A stretch of 64,000 bases of DNA from Acinetobacter sp. Ac_5812 (GCF_013072695.1 NZ_LXUK01000001.1:124001-188000); one strand, 5' to 3'. Positions 1-9,658 are shown, counted from the stretch's first letter. Numbers and translations: made by a program. The notes: generated from the letters alone by a model not told the origin.

Positions 1-469
1 ATGAAGAGCTACGCTCGAAGTTGCACGGATGAAGTTGGACAACACTCAACCCTATCCCAAGACGAGAAGCTATGCTTCGAGTAGAAGGGTCGGTAAAGCT
101 ATGCTCTGTCTGAGCGCGAGACTGTAAGTCATCATGTGCTTGTTGCATACAGTCCTCCATATGCACAAATCTTTTTGTTTTAACGGACATTTTTATTAAT
201 TTTTTATTAAGCATTGATTTTAAAAATTATTTTTATAAAACCCTTACAGGTCTTTAATTTTAAATCAGTAAAATCAAATCGTTATATTAATAAGATGAAC
301 GTTATTTTCGTGATTGTTTTCATGTTTAATATTAATTTCTATCGAAAATGCACCAAAATCTACCTTTAAGAGATAAAAGGTAGGTAATCACAGACAAATG
401 ATAAGTAGGTCACATTCATTAATTATTGTTGTTAAAAATATTAAATAGTTCACAAAATCAACTGCTATA
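1..469. other. Non-coding region downstream of the pilus operon
   Basis: No convincing gene lies here. The first 170 bases are less A+T-rich than the rest and carry three copies of the 9-mer AGCTAYGCT (7-15, 68-76, 97-105), each the core of a small hairpin. A 27-codon reading frame begins at base 1, but it is short and made partly of these repeats, so I do not call it a gene. From about 170 to 469 the DNA is very A+T-rich with no recognisable signal. Confidence 0.5.
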
Positions 470-499
470 AAAAAAGCAAACACTGAGGTTTGCTTTTTT
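470..499. terminator. Rho-independent terminator of the minor-pilin operon
   Basis: A 12-bp stem (470-481 with 488-499) closes the 6-base loop ACTGAG, and A/T runs on both sides let it work in either direction. It lies 22 bases beyond the stop of the last pilin gene on the minus strand, which makes it the likely end of the fimU-to-pilin transcript. Confidence 0.85.
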
Positions 500-521
500 T
501 AGTGAGTTAGCAGCTAGGGTG

Positions 522-983
522 TTAACGGCCATCCCAATTTGTTGTTGCTGATGGGGTACATGCAGAACCACTATTCTTATCACTTCCTTTGTTCCAGCAC
601 CTATGTCCTTGATTATTCAGAACCACATGGCCATCTCCAGTTTGCCCATTTACAGGTGTCGCTGTAAGCGTCCAACTTCCAGCTGTAACATTCGACAATG
701 CTAAATTGTATAAAGTTGATCCCGATTGTGGGCTTAAACCATTGTGGTGTATAGTATCAAGTGTGATTGCCTTGTTTTCTAGCGTTATAAAAGTAGAATT
801 TATTGCTTTATATCGCTGTAAACTAGCAGCAATCTCTAACATTTCACTTTCTACTGCTACTCGTTTCGCCTTAGAAACATATTGATGGTATGATGGATAA
901 ACAATGGCAACCAAAATACCAATAACGGCAATCACAATCATAACTTCAACAAGTGTGAATCCTATTTCTTTACCATGTTTCAC
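522..983 (-). CDS. Type IV pilin-like minor pilin (PilE/ComE-like), last gene of the cluster
   Basis: This is a 153-residue class III prepilin. A short leader ending in Gly precedes the processed N-terminus FTLVEVMIVIAVIGILVAIV, with the Glu5 needed for assembly and a hydrophobic helix that anchors the subunit before polymerisation. Two Cys near the C-terminus (in HRCWNKG and SACTPS) could form the usual pilin disulfide. The start is a GTG at 983 with GGAG upstream, and the gene overlaps the previous pilin by 14 bases, so translation is probably coupled. Minor pilins of this cluster prime pilus assembly and support natural transformation and twitching in Acinetobacter. Family assignment is firm; whether it matches ComE, ComF or PilE of other strains is not settled from sequence alone. 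Confidence 0.88.
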   Translation of the reverse strand: MKHGKEIGFTLVEVMIVIAVIGILVAIVYPSYHQYVSKAKRVAVESEMLEIAASLQRYKAINSTFITLENKAITLDTIHHNGLSPQSGSTLYNLALSNVTAGSWTLTATPVNGQTGDGHVVLNNQGHRCWNKGSDKNSGSACTPSATTNWDGR

Positions 984-1497
984 TATTTACTCCACACGGA
1001 TTTGCTGACTTCAAGTTCGTACTGGTTAATACTTTAGATTCTAATAATTTGTCTTTCGTTCTACAACGAGTACCGCCGCTTATGAACAAATAACTATAAT
1101 TTTGATCTTGTAAAGCATTACATGTCGCACAATCCGCCCCATAATTTACTGAAGAATTAGCTTCTGCTAATATCACCCACCCTTGTCCTAATGCACTTAT
1201 ATCATCTAATGCAACCGTAGGTACGGTAGCGTCTCTCACAAAAATTGTATATTTTTTTTGTGAACCCGTAGTATTAATAGGTACAGTTGTTGATGCCACA
1301 GCAAAACCCCTATAATTTAAATTCCGAGCTTTGTGTTGTTCTAACAAAGTTACTAAACGCTGTATCTCATGCTCTGCTTGAGATGCAGCTCCACGGCGTG
1401 CGAATTGCTGATAGCTAGGTATAACTAAGGCAGCAAATATAGCAATAATGACCAATACCACTAATAACTCAATCAAGGTAAAACCTTTATTCTTCAT
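970..1497 (-). CDS. Type IV pilin-like minor pilin (PilE/ComF-like)
   Basis: This 175-residue prepilin has leader MKNKG and mature start FTLIELLVVLVIIAIFAALV, with Glu5 present. Cleavage and N-methylation would be by PilD, encoded elsewhere. The C-terminal half has four Cys (CATC, TRCRTK, NPCGV), which could give two disulfides. The ATG at 1497 has a strong AGGAGG site. It lies 14 bases after pilY1 and overlaps the next pilin gene, so it is part of the minor-pilin operon. Expected role: a subunit of the tip or priming complex with PilY1. The exact orthology to named Com or Pil proteins is uncertain. Confidence 0.88.
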   Translation of the reverse strand: MKNKGFTLIELLVVLVIIAIFAALVIPSYQQFARRGAASQAEHEIQRLVTLLEQHKARNLNYRGFAVASTTVPINTTGSQKKYTIFVRDATVPTVALDDISALGQGWVILAEANSSVNYGADCATCNALQDQNYSYLFISGGTRCRTKDKLLESKVLTSTNLKSANPCGVNSETW

Positions 1498-1511
1498 AAA
1501 AGCCTCCTTAA

Positions 1512-4500
1512 TTAACGCTCATACCAACGCTGAGAAACGAATTTGGTCTTACCTGTATATTTTTTCAAATTCTCATTCGTTGGTAAGTTTAATACGATAC
1601 CTCGATCCCGATTAATACCACCAAAACTAATACCGACATTTCCTTTCCCTAAAAAAATATCATTTGGGCGGTTATCAGATCCTGTTGAACCATCAGGATT
1701 TTTCTTTTTACATTCACCATACGGCAAACAAAACTGTGTGGCGTTACTCTCACCTCGTACCCCACCATAACAATCTACATTTGTAATATCTTTAGAAGAA
1801 TCAAAAATGCTCACATATAGATCACTATCAATGGCAACAGATTCATTTAAAATACGCTTTTTAGTTCCAACAGGATAATACCAACCACCATTGCTTAATG
1901 CTGTTTCCGTATTACCATTGGTATTTTTTACCAAGTTTTTACCAGCCTCGCCACTTGGTTTAACATCTTGGGTATATAATTCTTTTGTAGCCAAAACAGG
2001 TAAGTTGCGACGGGTCACATCTTTATCATAGATTACATATACGGCATCATCAGCATTATTTCCCGCAGACATTGGATAACTAAGATTTCCTGAGCCAATA
2101 GTAACAGCTGCAAACAAACCATTCGTTGAGTTATGGATAGTAAACGTAGGTGCATTATAAAAACGAGGTACTTTTGTTGCTCCTGACATATCCAATATAC
2201 GGACAGCTCGGGTTGCAAATTTTTCACCACTGTCATCAGTAGCCACACCAGCTTTCGCAGATGCATTTAAATCAATACGCCAAACTTGCCCACCTAAATC
2301 ACCAAAATACAGATGATCGACAAGCCCATCACTATTACGATCAACTGTTTTAATGTTCCCCACTACACTACGCTTCATGTCAGCCGCATACGTTCTTTCA
2401 GTATCTGTATTTGTTGAACCGGCATTGGCACTTGCCCACCATAACAAACTACCATCATTCGCATCAAACATATAAACCCCAGCGCCTTGATCAATATAGC
2501 TTGATGAAGGTGTATAGTCAGCTGAGCTCTCATAAATTGAGTCATAACCACCACCAACAAACATCACTAATTTCCGCTTACCTTGCCAATTTACCCATGC
2601 AATACTTGGTTTAGACCAGCTTTGTCCCATACAACCTAGGCCATTGGTGGCACTACATATACCTGTAGGATTTATACGAAATTTAAGCTTAGGTGTTCCG
2701 CTCGTTGATGTAACATTTGAAAGATCTAAAGAATAATAACTCTTACCTCCCATACGCAAACCACCATAAAGCCATTGTTTACCACCATTCGCACTGGCAA
2801 CGCTGACAATGGGCTCATTAGTTTTTTCACCAGATTTTGTGGCATATTCTGTATAGGCGGTCCATTGCCCATCTATTCCATAACGTAGAGTTGCACTTGG
2901 GTCATCTTGTTGGCCAATAAAACTCTCTGCTTGTCTATCTATCATTTCACTTGGTACAAAGCTGAAAATTTCTTTACCAGCATCACTATCCGTTGCACTT
3001 TTACCAGCACGAACAACATGCAACACACCTTGAGTTGTACCAAAAGCAATTAAATCATCACGATTATCATAGCTAATCGTCTCTGTATCTTTATCGTATT
3101 TGGTTGTTCCTTTTTGTGTAATTAGGATCGGTTTAGAGTGCATCACAGCACCCATTTGACGAAGTGTCGCATTAGTATTATTTAGAAAATTGTTAAATGC
3201 CGTATTTGCTTCATCCGTAATCGATGCAGCAACATCGCTACTTACATCGTAACCAAATAACGCAGCAACATAACCACGCTTACTGTCCACATTAAAGTTA
3301 TTATCGGGATTATTGATTTTTAAATCTGCAGTTTTGATCTGTATTAGATCACCATCCGTGATTGGTTGGGCGACATATGTTGTATTATCGACCGCCAAAC
3401 TCAACTTCCGATCAGTAAAAATTTTTCTCTCAGTCGTTACCGGATCCGTACCTGTCGTTGTAGTTGAACCTAATAATAACCGGCTTAATGCTCCACCAAC
3501 TCGAACACGTATCGTTTCTTCTTCATCTATTCCGTTGACTTGCTTAACTTTAGTAATCTCTCGCATGATGTTTTGATCTGCCCAATAATCATTTGGGTTA
3601 TCCACGCTCTGGCCCTTTCCTGTACCAGAGGTGATCATAACATCTGCACCATCTTGATCTTTCAAGGTATTATTTAGAACTTGATATTTTTTTAAATTTC
3701 CAACCCAAGTGGTGACTTTTAAATCTGGACGTGGATCAAATTGTGGGAAATAGCCCCAAGGCTGAATATTTTGAGTATCCAAGTTATCCACTGGAATAGT
3801 CACCGAGCCAGTAGTGACTGGTGGGATATATTTTTGCAATTTTTTCAGAAATCTTTTTACACTTTCAACAACATCTGCTGAACTTTGTCCAGGATACCAT
3901 CCTCCTTGCCCCACTTCCCCCCATTTTTTTGCATTCAAAATATCAGAATCTGTACTGGTATCATCGCCAAAATCTTTACCAAAACCCACAACTGCTGTTT
4001 TTATTAAAACTCCTGCTGGGTTTTTAGTTGTGTCTAATAAAGCTTTAGCATAATTTCCAATGCAATCCCAAGAATTAGTTTTATCATGTAAATAACTCGT
4101 GGAACAATTAAAGTCAGCTCCTTTTGTACCTAAAGTGCTTTTCATAAAAGTCGTATAATTACCAGAGTTATTCGAATAATTTGGTTCACCATCAGTTAAA
4201 AAGTAAATTCCTTGAGTATTACATTGTTTCGCACTCGTCACTCGACTTGGCGCCAAATATTTGTTTCCATCCTGAATTGCTGTTTTGCCAATTGAATCAG
4301 TAAAACCTGTACTTGTTAGATTTTTAGTTGTTGCCCCCATCATATAAGCAGCTGCTTCAGCATAAGCGAAAGCCGTAGGTGTATTATTATTCGCCTGTAG
4401 ACTAATCACAGCATCAATCATTCTTTGTCGATGAGTACGATAAACGGTGCCGAGATATAGAGTTGTTCGGGTATAAGAAGCATCTCTTCGTTGTGCTGTT

Positions 4501-5555
4501 ATACCTGTTTGCTTTACTGTTGCAGTGCGCTGAAGATTCCTAGTACAGTTTTGTGAATTAGTTGTACAACTTCCTGCGGATGGTGATTTGTCTAAATATG
4601 AAGTCTGATAATTATTTGTATTTTCAGCGTCCGTATTTACTGCCCCATATTGTATCGTTGTCTCGTTTGGTGGGCTAGCAGTTGCTCCCGTTGGAACTGT
4701 ATTTGTAGTTCTTTCCCAAGTAGAACAGTTATTACTTGTATCCCATACTTTACATATTTCACGAACTGTTGTGATTGTTTGCTCACGGGAAATCCAACTA
4801 CTATCCGTAGAACCCGACCACCCCGTATTTCCACTCGGGTTTACTGGGTCAGGTGTCCAATTTCCATTATCGATCCAATTTATTACAGTAGAAACATTAC
4901 ACCATTTTGACCCACCTGTCCTTGTGCCATCTGTAGTAGTACAATTTTGTGTTCTTGTTCCTTTTTGAGCTAAAGTCTGAGAAGTATCCTTTGTTCTTGT
5001 TCTTGTTCTTGTTCTATCGTCTATCCATTGGATAGTCTCTACGGTTCTATATAATTGTCCATTTCCAATATCAACATTGTCACTTAAAGGGCGTGCCTCT
5101 AGTTTAATTCGACCATTTATACCACCAAACTCAGATAATCCTACGGCCAAATTGTCAGGTAATCTTGTTGTATCAGTATCACCTTGTAATAGTTTTAACA
5201 TTCCATCCTTTAAACGTGTAATACGATCAGGATATTTTATTGACCCACTATAATCACCCTTACACCACTGGCGGCGATAAGGGGTAACACCTGTTACAGC
5301 CGACTCTACAGCAAAATCTCGTCCAAAATCTGTAGCACCACTTGGTAAATCACACCCATAACCCGATTGACTATTAAAATAACGACTCATACTCCCTGAT
5401 ACATCCAACATAAACATTAAGGTAGTTTCAGATGTCTGCGGTGCCTTATATAACTCTACATCACTGGCCTGAGTTGAAACGGCCACGCTGGTTACGATGG
5501 TCATTGCAGCTGCTTGACAAGCAACGACTAATTTTTTTAGTTTCATAATTTTCAT
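1512..5555 (-). CDS. pilY1: PilY1/ComC-type pilus tip adhesin
   Basis: This 1347-residue exported protein has a signal peptide of about 30 residues. A VWA domain follows, with the MIDAS start DVSGSMS at residues 51-57. The C-terminal half is a PilY1-type beta-propeller. A calcium-loop motif DRNSDGLVD at about residues 1070-1078 resembles the site that controls retraction in Pseudomonas PilY1. Between the MIDAS and the rest of the VWA fold (about residues 165-385) sits a Thr/Arg/Asn-rich, Cys-containing insertion that includes an Arg-Thr repeat. PilY1 caps the pilus, promotes adhesion and primes assembly with minor pilins; its A. baylyi counterpart ComC is needed for transformation. The gene sits between pilX and two pilin genes with gaps of about 14 bases. 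Confidence 0.93.
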   Translation of the reverse strand: MKIMKLKKLVVACQAAAMTIVTSVAVSTQASDVELYKAPQTSETTLMFMLDVSGSMSRYFNSQSGYGCDLPSGATDFGRDFAVESAVTGVTPYRRQWCKGDYSGSIKYPDRITRLKDGMLKLLQGDTDTTRLPDNLAVGLSEFGGINGRIKLEARPLSDNVDIGNGQLYRTVETIQWIDDRTRTRTRTKDTSQTLAQKGTRTQNCTTTDGTRTGGSKWCNVSTVINWIDNGNWTPDPVNPSGNTGWSGSTDSSWISREQTITTVREICKVWDTSNNCSTWERTTNTVPTGATASPPNETTIQYGAVNTDAENTNNYQTSYLDKSPSAGSCTTNSQNCTRNLQRTATVKQTGITAQRRDASYTRTTLYLGTVYRTHRQRMIDAVISLQANNNTPTAFAYAEAAAYMMGATTKNLTSTGFTDSIGKTAIQDGNKYLAPSRVTSAKQCNTQGIYFLTDGEPNYSNNSGNYTTFMKSTLGTKGADFNCSTSYLHDKTNSWDCIGNYAKALLDTTKNPAGVLIKTAVVGFGKDFGDDTSTDSDILNAKKWGEVGQGGWYPGQSSADVVESVKRFLKKLQKYIPPVTTGSVTIPVDNLDTQNIQPWGYFPQFDPRPDLKVTTWVGNLKKYQVLNNTLKDQDGADVMITSGTGKGQSVDNPNDYWADQNIMREITKVKQVNGIDEEETIRVRVGGALSRLLLGSTTTTGTDPVTTERKIFTDRKLSLAVDNTTYVAQPITDGDLIQIKTADLKINNPDNNFNVDSKRGYVAALFGYDVSSDVAASITDEANTAFNNFLNNTNATLRQMGAVMHSKPILITQKGTTKYDKDTETISYDNRDDLIAFGTTQGVLHVVRAGKSATDSDAGKEIFSFVPSEMIDRQAESFIGQQDDPSATLRYGIDGQWTAYTEYATKSGEKTNEPIVSVASANGGKQWLYGGLRMGGKSYYSLDLSNVTSTSGTPKLKFRINPTGICSATNGLGCMGQSWSKPSIAWVNWQGKRKLVMFVGGGYDSIYESSADYTPSSSYIDQGAGVYMFDANDGSLLWWASANAGSTNTDTERTYAADMKRSVVGNIKTVDRNSDGLVDHLYFGDLGGQVWRIDLNASAKAGVATDDSGEKFATRAVRILDMSGATKVPRFYNAPTFTIHNSTNGLFAAVTIGSGNLSYPMSAGNNADDAVYVIYDKDVTRRNLPVLATKELYTQDVKPSGEAGKNLVKNTNGNTETALSNGGWYYPVGTKKRILNESVAIDSDLYVSIFDSSKDITNVDCYGGVRGESNATQFCLPYGECKKKNPDGSTGSDNRPNDIFLGKGNVGISFGGINRDRGIVLNLPTNENLKKYTGKTKFVSQRWYER
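4991..5014. repeat. Hexanucleotide tandem repeat in pilY1
   Basis: Four perfect copies of TTGTTC on the plus strand encode the Arg-Thr repeat in the variable loop of the PilY1 VWA domain. The 6-base unit keeps the frame, so gain or loss of copies would change loop length without inactivating the gene. Confidence 0.8.
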
Positions 5556-5569
5556 TGCATTATCCCCAA

Positions 5570-6373
5570 TTAACTGCTTTTGGTGGCATAGCTCACCACT
5601 GCATAATCCATCACTTGCTGACTATAAGGCACACCAATTTTTTCAAAACAGTCTGTGATTGTTTCTGTATCAGAATCTTCAGTCGCCTTTTCATTGGTGT
5701 AATCTTTAAAACATTTATTAATTTCAGTTGTATTCGAAGACCATGAATTGCCACCTGTTGCCATACCTGGAATAATTGTTGTCACTACAACTCTTACAGG
5801 TTGAATATTATCAAGTTGAACCGTTGTAGTATCGGTACCAAGTGGATAAAACTTGAATGGAACATCACTATTCATACTACTTTTCTTAATCGCAACCTGT
5901 GAAATCATAACATCACGTCCACTACTAAAATCATTAGTGGTGTACTGGCAAAAACCAGTTATACCTAATTCATCATTCTTAATTTGCGTAATTTTTTTGG
6001 TATTATCACTCGGATCAGTCACTTCTTCCCATGACACAATACTGGCATTTTTTAAATCAAAGACATTTTTTTGTGTTTTCGGGCGATAACAAAAAACTAA
6101 TTCTTTGGTTAGGAAATTATCAGACTTGACCATCCCCAACATTCCCAAAGAGCTTAAGTTTTTTTGCAAAATACTATTATTTTTATTGTCTTGTTCTATC
6201 GCAAAAAATACCGCATCGGCTGTTTGCTGCATTAAATTCCGTGCTTGACTATTTGTCGCAATGTTCAAACCGACAATACTTTGTTTAACAGCAAACGTAC
6301 CTATAATTGTCATCAGTAATAAGATGAAGAGTACCGTTATCAGCGTTGCGCCTCGTTGGTCAAAAATACGCAT
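5570..6373 (-). CDS. pilX: Minor pilin PilX
   Basis: This 267-residue protein has a PilX-type N-terminus: a short basic leader MRIFDQRG, then ATLITVLFILLLMTIIGTFA as a membrane helix. Position 5 after the cleavage Gly is Ile, not Glu, so it departs from the canonical pilin rule. The downstream globular part is Asp/Thr-rich, with Cys pairs that could form disulfides. Its ATG overlaps the pilW stop (TAATG), indicating translational coupling, and pilY1 follows after 14 bases. PilX works with FimU, PilV, PilW and PilY1 as the assembly-initiating complex. Assignment rests on N-terminus, gene order and size. Confidence 0.85.
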   Translation of the reverse strand: MRIFDQRGATLITVLFILLLMTIIGTFAVKQSIVGLNIATNSQARNLMQQTADAVFFAIEQDNKNNSILQKNLSSLGMLGMVKSDNFLTKELVFCYRPKTQKNVFDLKNASIVSWEEVTDPSDNTKKITQIKNDELGITGFCQYTTNDFSSGRDVMISQVAIKKSSMNSDVPFKFYPLGTDTTTVQLDNIQPVRVVVTTIIPGMATGGNSWSSNTTEINKCFKDYTNEKATEDSDTETITDCFEKIGVPYSQQVMDYAVVSYATKSS

Positions 6374-7359
6374 TACAGACTCTCCATTAACCCATAACCA
6401 TTACGTAATGCTACCGTTTGAGTAATCACCTCTCGGATATACCTTTTTGCTTTAGCATCATCTTTTAATGTAACTTTTTGATCTAGAATTTGAAATTTAT
6501 CAGGAATTTCCTGATTACTAGGCACCGTCTCTACTCCACGCATTAATATACCTAGTTGTACTGACATGATTCTTGGACGAGAAGTACCATCTTTCACCAA
6601 AGTATTACTATCTCCCATATAGTCTTTCACTGACATATATTTGAACGTATCTGTAGTATTATCTTTGACTCCCAATAAAATATGGAAATGATCCACTCGA
6701 CGCATAATCACTTCACCATTACCTCCATAACGGCTTATAGCAGTTGGTAGATCAGCTGTTTCCAATAAAGTTTCATACTGACCAGCATCACAGACCAACG
6801 CTAAATCATCTCCATCTTTTCTTAAGAAATAGCGTTGGATAATAAAGATACCTTTTTCAATCTCTTCTTTAGAAACTTTCCGCCCCTCACAGTCCATTGA
6901 ACCTGGCACAATGGCTTTATATTGAATAACCAACTGGTCACTTTTGTATTCTTGAATATTACTTGCACCAGACCAACTTGCTTGACCAACACCCTGAGTG
7001 AGTAACGCAATTTTTGTGGTATTTTCATCAGTTAGATGAAAAGGTAAATTTGCAGATTGTGTTTTCTGATCATCAGCAGATAATGATGTATAACTTTTTA
7101 AACTTGTCAGTACAATTCCACTATATAAGTTACGATCATTAAGAATGGCTAGATTCGCATCTAAATTTGCCATACGAATATCTTTAGTAATGTAATTCAA
7201 TCCAAAATTGCCATTATCTTGGAGCTCAGATAGCGTTTTCTGTAAATTATAATTAATAGAACCCGAAACAAATAATTGAAATCCCGCTGCAACAATAATT
7301 AGCCCAAGAGCCAATGCGACGATCAGTTCGATCAAAGTCATACCTAGTTGTTTGTTCAT
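6373..7359 (-). CDS. pilW: Minor pilin PilW
   Basis: This 328-residue prepilin has leader MNKQLG and mature start MTLIELIVALALGLIIVAAG, including Glu5. I chose the ATG at 7359, preceded by GGAGG, over an in-frame codon at 7512 that would lie inside pilV and add a non-pilin N-terminus. Its stop overlaps the pilX start and its own start is one base past the pilV stop. PilW links PilX/PilY1 to the FimU/PilV part of the minor-pilin complex in Pseudomonas. The large C-terminal domain and gene order fit that family. Confidence 0.9.
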   Translation of the reverse strand: MNKQLGMTLIELIVALALGLIIVAAGFQLFVSGSINYNLQKTLSELQDNGNFGLNYITKDIRMANLDANLAILNDRNLYSGIVLTSLKSYTSLSADDQKTQSANLPFHLTDENTTKIALLTQGVGQASWSGASNIQEYKSDQLVIQYKAIVPGSMDCEGRKVSKEEIEKGIFIIQRYFLRKDGDDLALVCDAGQYETLLETADLPTAISRYGGNGEVIMRRVDHFHILLGVKDNTTDTFKYMSVKDYMGDSNTLVKDGTSRPRIMSVQLGILMRGVETVPSNQEIPDKFQILDQKVTLKDDAKAKRYIREVITQTVALRNGYGLMESL

Positions 7360-7360
7360 T

Positions 7361-7930
7361 TTAGTACGCCTCCAATACGATGCATTTTGTATCCGAGCCA
7401 TAATTGCCATTGTGAGTACAGTCATTACTATCTGTACCATCTTGTGGATTCGTCTCATCCCAAGCCACATAAATGCAGTAACGATTCCGCTGTATCTCCG
7501 TATCTGCTGCACATTGATTCACACCAATCTTCATCCCTTTTTGATAAGCGTTATAAAGAGCTTGTTTTGCATCTTCAGCTGCAAATTTTTCACTATCACA
7601 AGCGGTGGCATTTGAAAAACATGCTGAATAGCTATAAGAGCTCAAATTCTCTTTACCACTAAAAGCTCTCACATACGCCTTATAAACTTCTTTCTTACCT
7701 TGCTCGTCAGTACCTTCAATCTCTTTAGTCAAACCATCTTGATTCGCCCGAATACGCTCAGCAATATCTTTGGCCAAACTCATCGCCTGAATACGCTTAG
7801 ATGCTTCGATTGAGGAATCCAATGCTTTGACTTGTAATAGGGCAAAACCCAAAATGCCAATAGCCAGCAATAAAAGTGCTACAAGCACCTCAACCAACCC
7901 CATTCCCTGTTGATGATGTTCTGCTTGCAT
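7361..7930 (-). CDS. pilV: Minor pilin PilV
   Basis: This is a 189-residue prepilin with leader MQAEHHQQG and mature N-terminus MGLVEVLVALLLLAIGILGF, retaining Glu5. The following ALLQVKALDSSIEASKRIQA segment is typical of the PilV family. Several Cys lie in the C-terminal half (ACFSNATACDS, NQCAAD, RYCIYV). The start directly abuts the fimU stop (TAAATG), so the two are probably translated as a unit. It is a component of the pilus priming complex at the inner membrane and later of the tip. Confidence 0.9.
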   Translation of the reverse strand: MQAEHHQQGMGLVEVLVALLLLAIGILGFALLQVKALDSSIEASKRIQAMSLAKDIAERIRANQDGLTKEIEGTDEQGKKEVYKAYVRAFSGKENLSSYSYSACFSNATACDSEKFAAEDAKQALYNAYQKGMKIGVNQCAADTEIQRNRYCIYVAWDETNPQDGTDSNDCTHNGNYGSDTKCIVLEAY

Positions 7931-8464
7931 TTATGAACACTCCTGTCCTTGCTTAGACCCACTTTTTGTAGTCACTTTCCCTAAAGGAGTTATTTCTACA
8001 TAATTCGTTGTCACCCCATTGGAAACAATAACCTGAATAGCCGAGAGCGTTAAATCTTCTCGTTGATTATGACCATCATCATCCGTAAAATTGCGAGAAA
8101 GTTGGGCACTTCCATCTGTTAGAAATACCAGTCTATCAATACCTTCGATTTCTTCTCCATTCCATGCATTACTTTCACAGTTAAACTGTAAGTATGATAT
8201 TTGCTGATCGCCTGGAACAGACCAGTACAAAATTTGTGGGGTTGGACTTCCAGCTTCACCAAGATTTACAGTTACCCTATACCGATGTAAAACAGCATCA
8301 TAACGAGCTTGAATTAATGTTTTTTCAAGGTCTTTAGTTGAATGTTCAATTTTCTGCCTTGCTCTTGCTTTTTGAAAATTAGGCATTGCAATGGACGCAA
8401 CAATTACCAGTACCACCATCGTCACCAGCAATTCAATTAAGGTGAACCCCCGAGTTTTCCCCAT
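7931..8464 (-). CDS. fimU: Minor pilin FimU/FimT (GspH-like)
   Basis: This 177-residue pseudopilin starts with MGKTRG, then FTLIELLVTMVVLVIVASIA with Glu5. The segment after the helix (KDLEKTLIQARYDAVLHRYRVTVNL) is the GspH/FimT pattern. It is the first gene of the minor-pilin operon (fimU-pilV-pilW-pilX-pilY1-pilin-pilin). A strong terminator for ispH lies just upstream, so the operon probably has its own promoter in 8465-8543. FimT-type proteins of this family are reported to bind DNA during natural transformation; whether this one does cannot be told from sequence. Confidence 0.87.
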   Translation of the reverse strand: MGKTRGFTLIELLVTMVVLVIVASIAMPNFQKARARQKIEHSTKDLEKTLIQARYDAVLHRYRVTVNLGEAGSPTPQILYWSVPGDQQISYLQFNCESNAWNGEEIEGIDRLVFLTDGSAQLSRNFTDDDGHNQREDLTLSAIQVIVSNGVTTNYVEITPLGKVTTKSGSKQGQECS

Positions 8465-8543
8465 TTCCCCAGCACCTAATGCTTAAAATTCACTACTCTA
8501 TATTAAATTTTATTTTTACAGAACCAATACAAAGCAGATAAGC

Positions 8544-8580
8544 ACCAAAAAAAAACGGATGGAGTGCAATCCATCCGTTT
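8544..8580 (-). terminator. Terminator of ispH
   Basis: An 11-bp stem (8553-8563 with 8570-8580, AAACGGATGGA and its complement) encloses a 6-base loop. On the minus strand it is followed by a run of nine T (8544-8555 region). It lies 24 bases after the ispH stop and separates ispH from the pilus operon. Confidence 0.9.
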
Positions 8581-8604
8581 CCAGTTCACATTTTTCTAAT
8601 AAAA

Positions 8605-9555
8605 TTAGGCTTGTATCACTTGGATACGCAACTCTTTTGGTAGACTAAAGGTAATGTTTTCCTCACGTCCTTGTAGTTCTTTTGGTGGCGTCGCACCCCA
8701 ATCTTGTAAGCGCTGAATCACTTGTTTAATTAAAATTTCTGGGGCTGATGCACCTGCAGTGACACCAATTTTGCTCTCTGCTTTAAACCAATCTTTTTCA
8801 AGTTGATCCGCATTATCGACCAAATACGCCGACTTACCCATACGCTCAGCCAACTCACGTAAACGATTCGAGTTTGACGAGTTTGGTGAACCGACCACTA
8901 GAACCACATCACATTGTTCAGCTAGATCACGCACTGCATCCTGACGATTTTGGGTGGCATAGCAAATATCATCTTTACGCGGGCCTTGAATTTTTGGAAA
9001 TTTACTTCGAAGCGCATCAATCACTTTAGCTGTATCATCAATTGAGAGTGTAGTCTGAGTAACGAAAGCGACTTTTTCAGGATGTCTTACCATTAAAGCC
9101 TCAACATCCTGTTCATCTTCAACCAGATAAATCTCACCACCACGAGACTTATCGTATTGCCCCATGGTACCTTCCACTTCTGGGTGACCTTCATGTCCAA
9201 TTAGAATGGCCTCAGTCCCTTCGCGTGCATATTTCGTCACTTCAATATGAACTTTAGTCACTAATGGGCAGGTCGCATCAAATACTTTTAAACCACGGCG
9301 ATCAGCTTCTTGCTGTACTGCTTTCGATACGCCATGTGCACTAAAAATCACAATTGAATCATCAGGAACCTGATCCAATTCATCGACGAATACAGCACCT
9401 CGCTGACGTAAATCATCGACCACAAATTTGTTGTGCACCACTTCATGGCGTACATAAATAGGTGGGTTAAAACATTCCAGTGCTCGATTGACGATTGCTA
9501 TAGCACGGTCAACTCCAGCACAAAAGCCTCGTGGATTGGCCAACACGATTTCCAT
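8605..9555 (-). CDS. ispH: 4-hydroxy-3-methylbut-2-enyl diphosphate reductase (IspH/LytB)
   Basis: This 316-residue enzyme carries out the last step of the MEP isoprenoid pathway, reducing HMBPP to IPP and DMAPP with a 4Fe-4S cluster. The three cluster Cys are seen in [11 protein letters not shown] (Cys12), DATCPLV (about 96) and [10 protein letters not shown] (about 198). The HGVSKAV and [12 protein letters not shown] active-site segments are present. I chose the ATG at 9555 because AGAGGA sits at correct spacing and the protein then begins [10 protein letters not shown] as in the family; an in-frame ATG five codons earlier overlaps that ribosome site. The gene is divergent from gmk. Confidence 0.97.
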   Translation of the reverse strand: MEIVLANPRGFCAGVDRAIAIVNRALECFNPPIYVRHEVVHNKFVVDDLRQRGAVFVDELDQVPDDSIVIFSAHGVSKAVQQEADRRGLKVFDATCPLVTKVHIEVTKYAREGTEAILIGHEGHPEVEGTMGQYDKSRGGEIYLVEDEQDVEALMVRHPEKVAFVTQTTLSIDDTAKVIDALRSKFPKIQGPRKDDICYATQNRQDAVRDLAEQCDVVLVVGSPNSSNSNRLRELAERMGKSAYLVDNADQLEKDWFKAESKIGVTAGASAPEILIKQVIQRLQDWGATPPKELQGREENITFSLPKELRIQVIQA

Positions 9556-9658
9556 AACATCCTCTCTCATGATCTGAATTTTTACACCAAACTATTTCGT
9601 TTAATGACACGCTACACTACAATAGCCAAGATATTTTATCATATTCAGGAAAAATATC

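Noticed and set aside
1..84. 27-codon reading frame starting at base 1
   Set aside because: Short, without a visible ribosome site, and composed partly of the AGCTAYGCT repeats; nothing supports translation.
4771..4968. Open frames antisense to pilY1 and gltB
   Set aside because: They are shadows of long genes with low-complexity or atypical residues and no ribosome sites.
7360..7512. 51-residue N-terminal extension of pilW
   Set aside because: It lies inside pilV in another frame and would place a long non-pilin stretch before the prepilin leader; the ATG at 7359 has GGAGG upstream.
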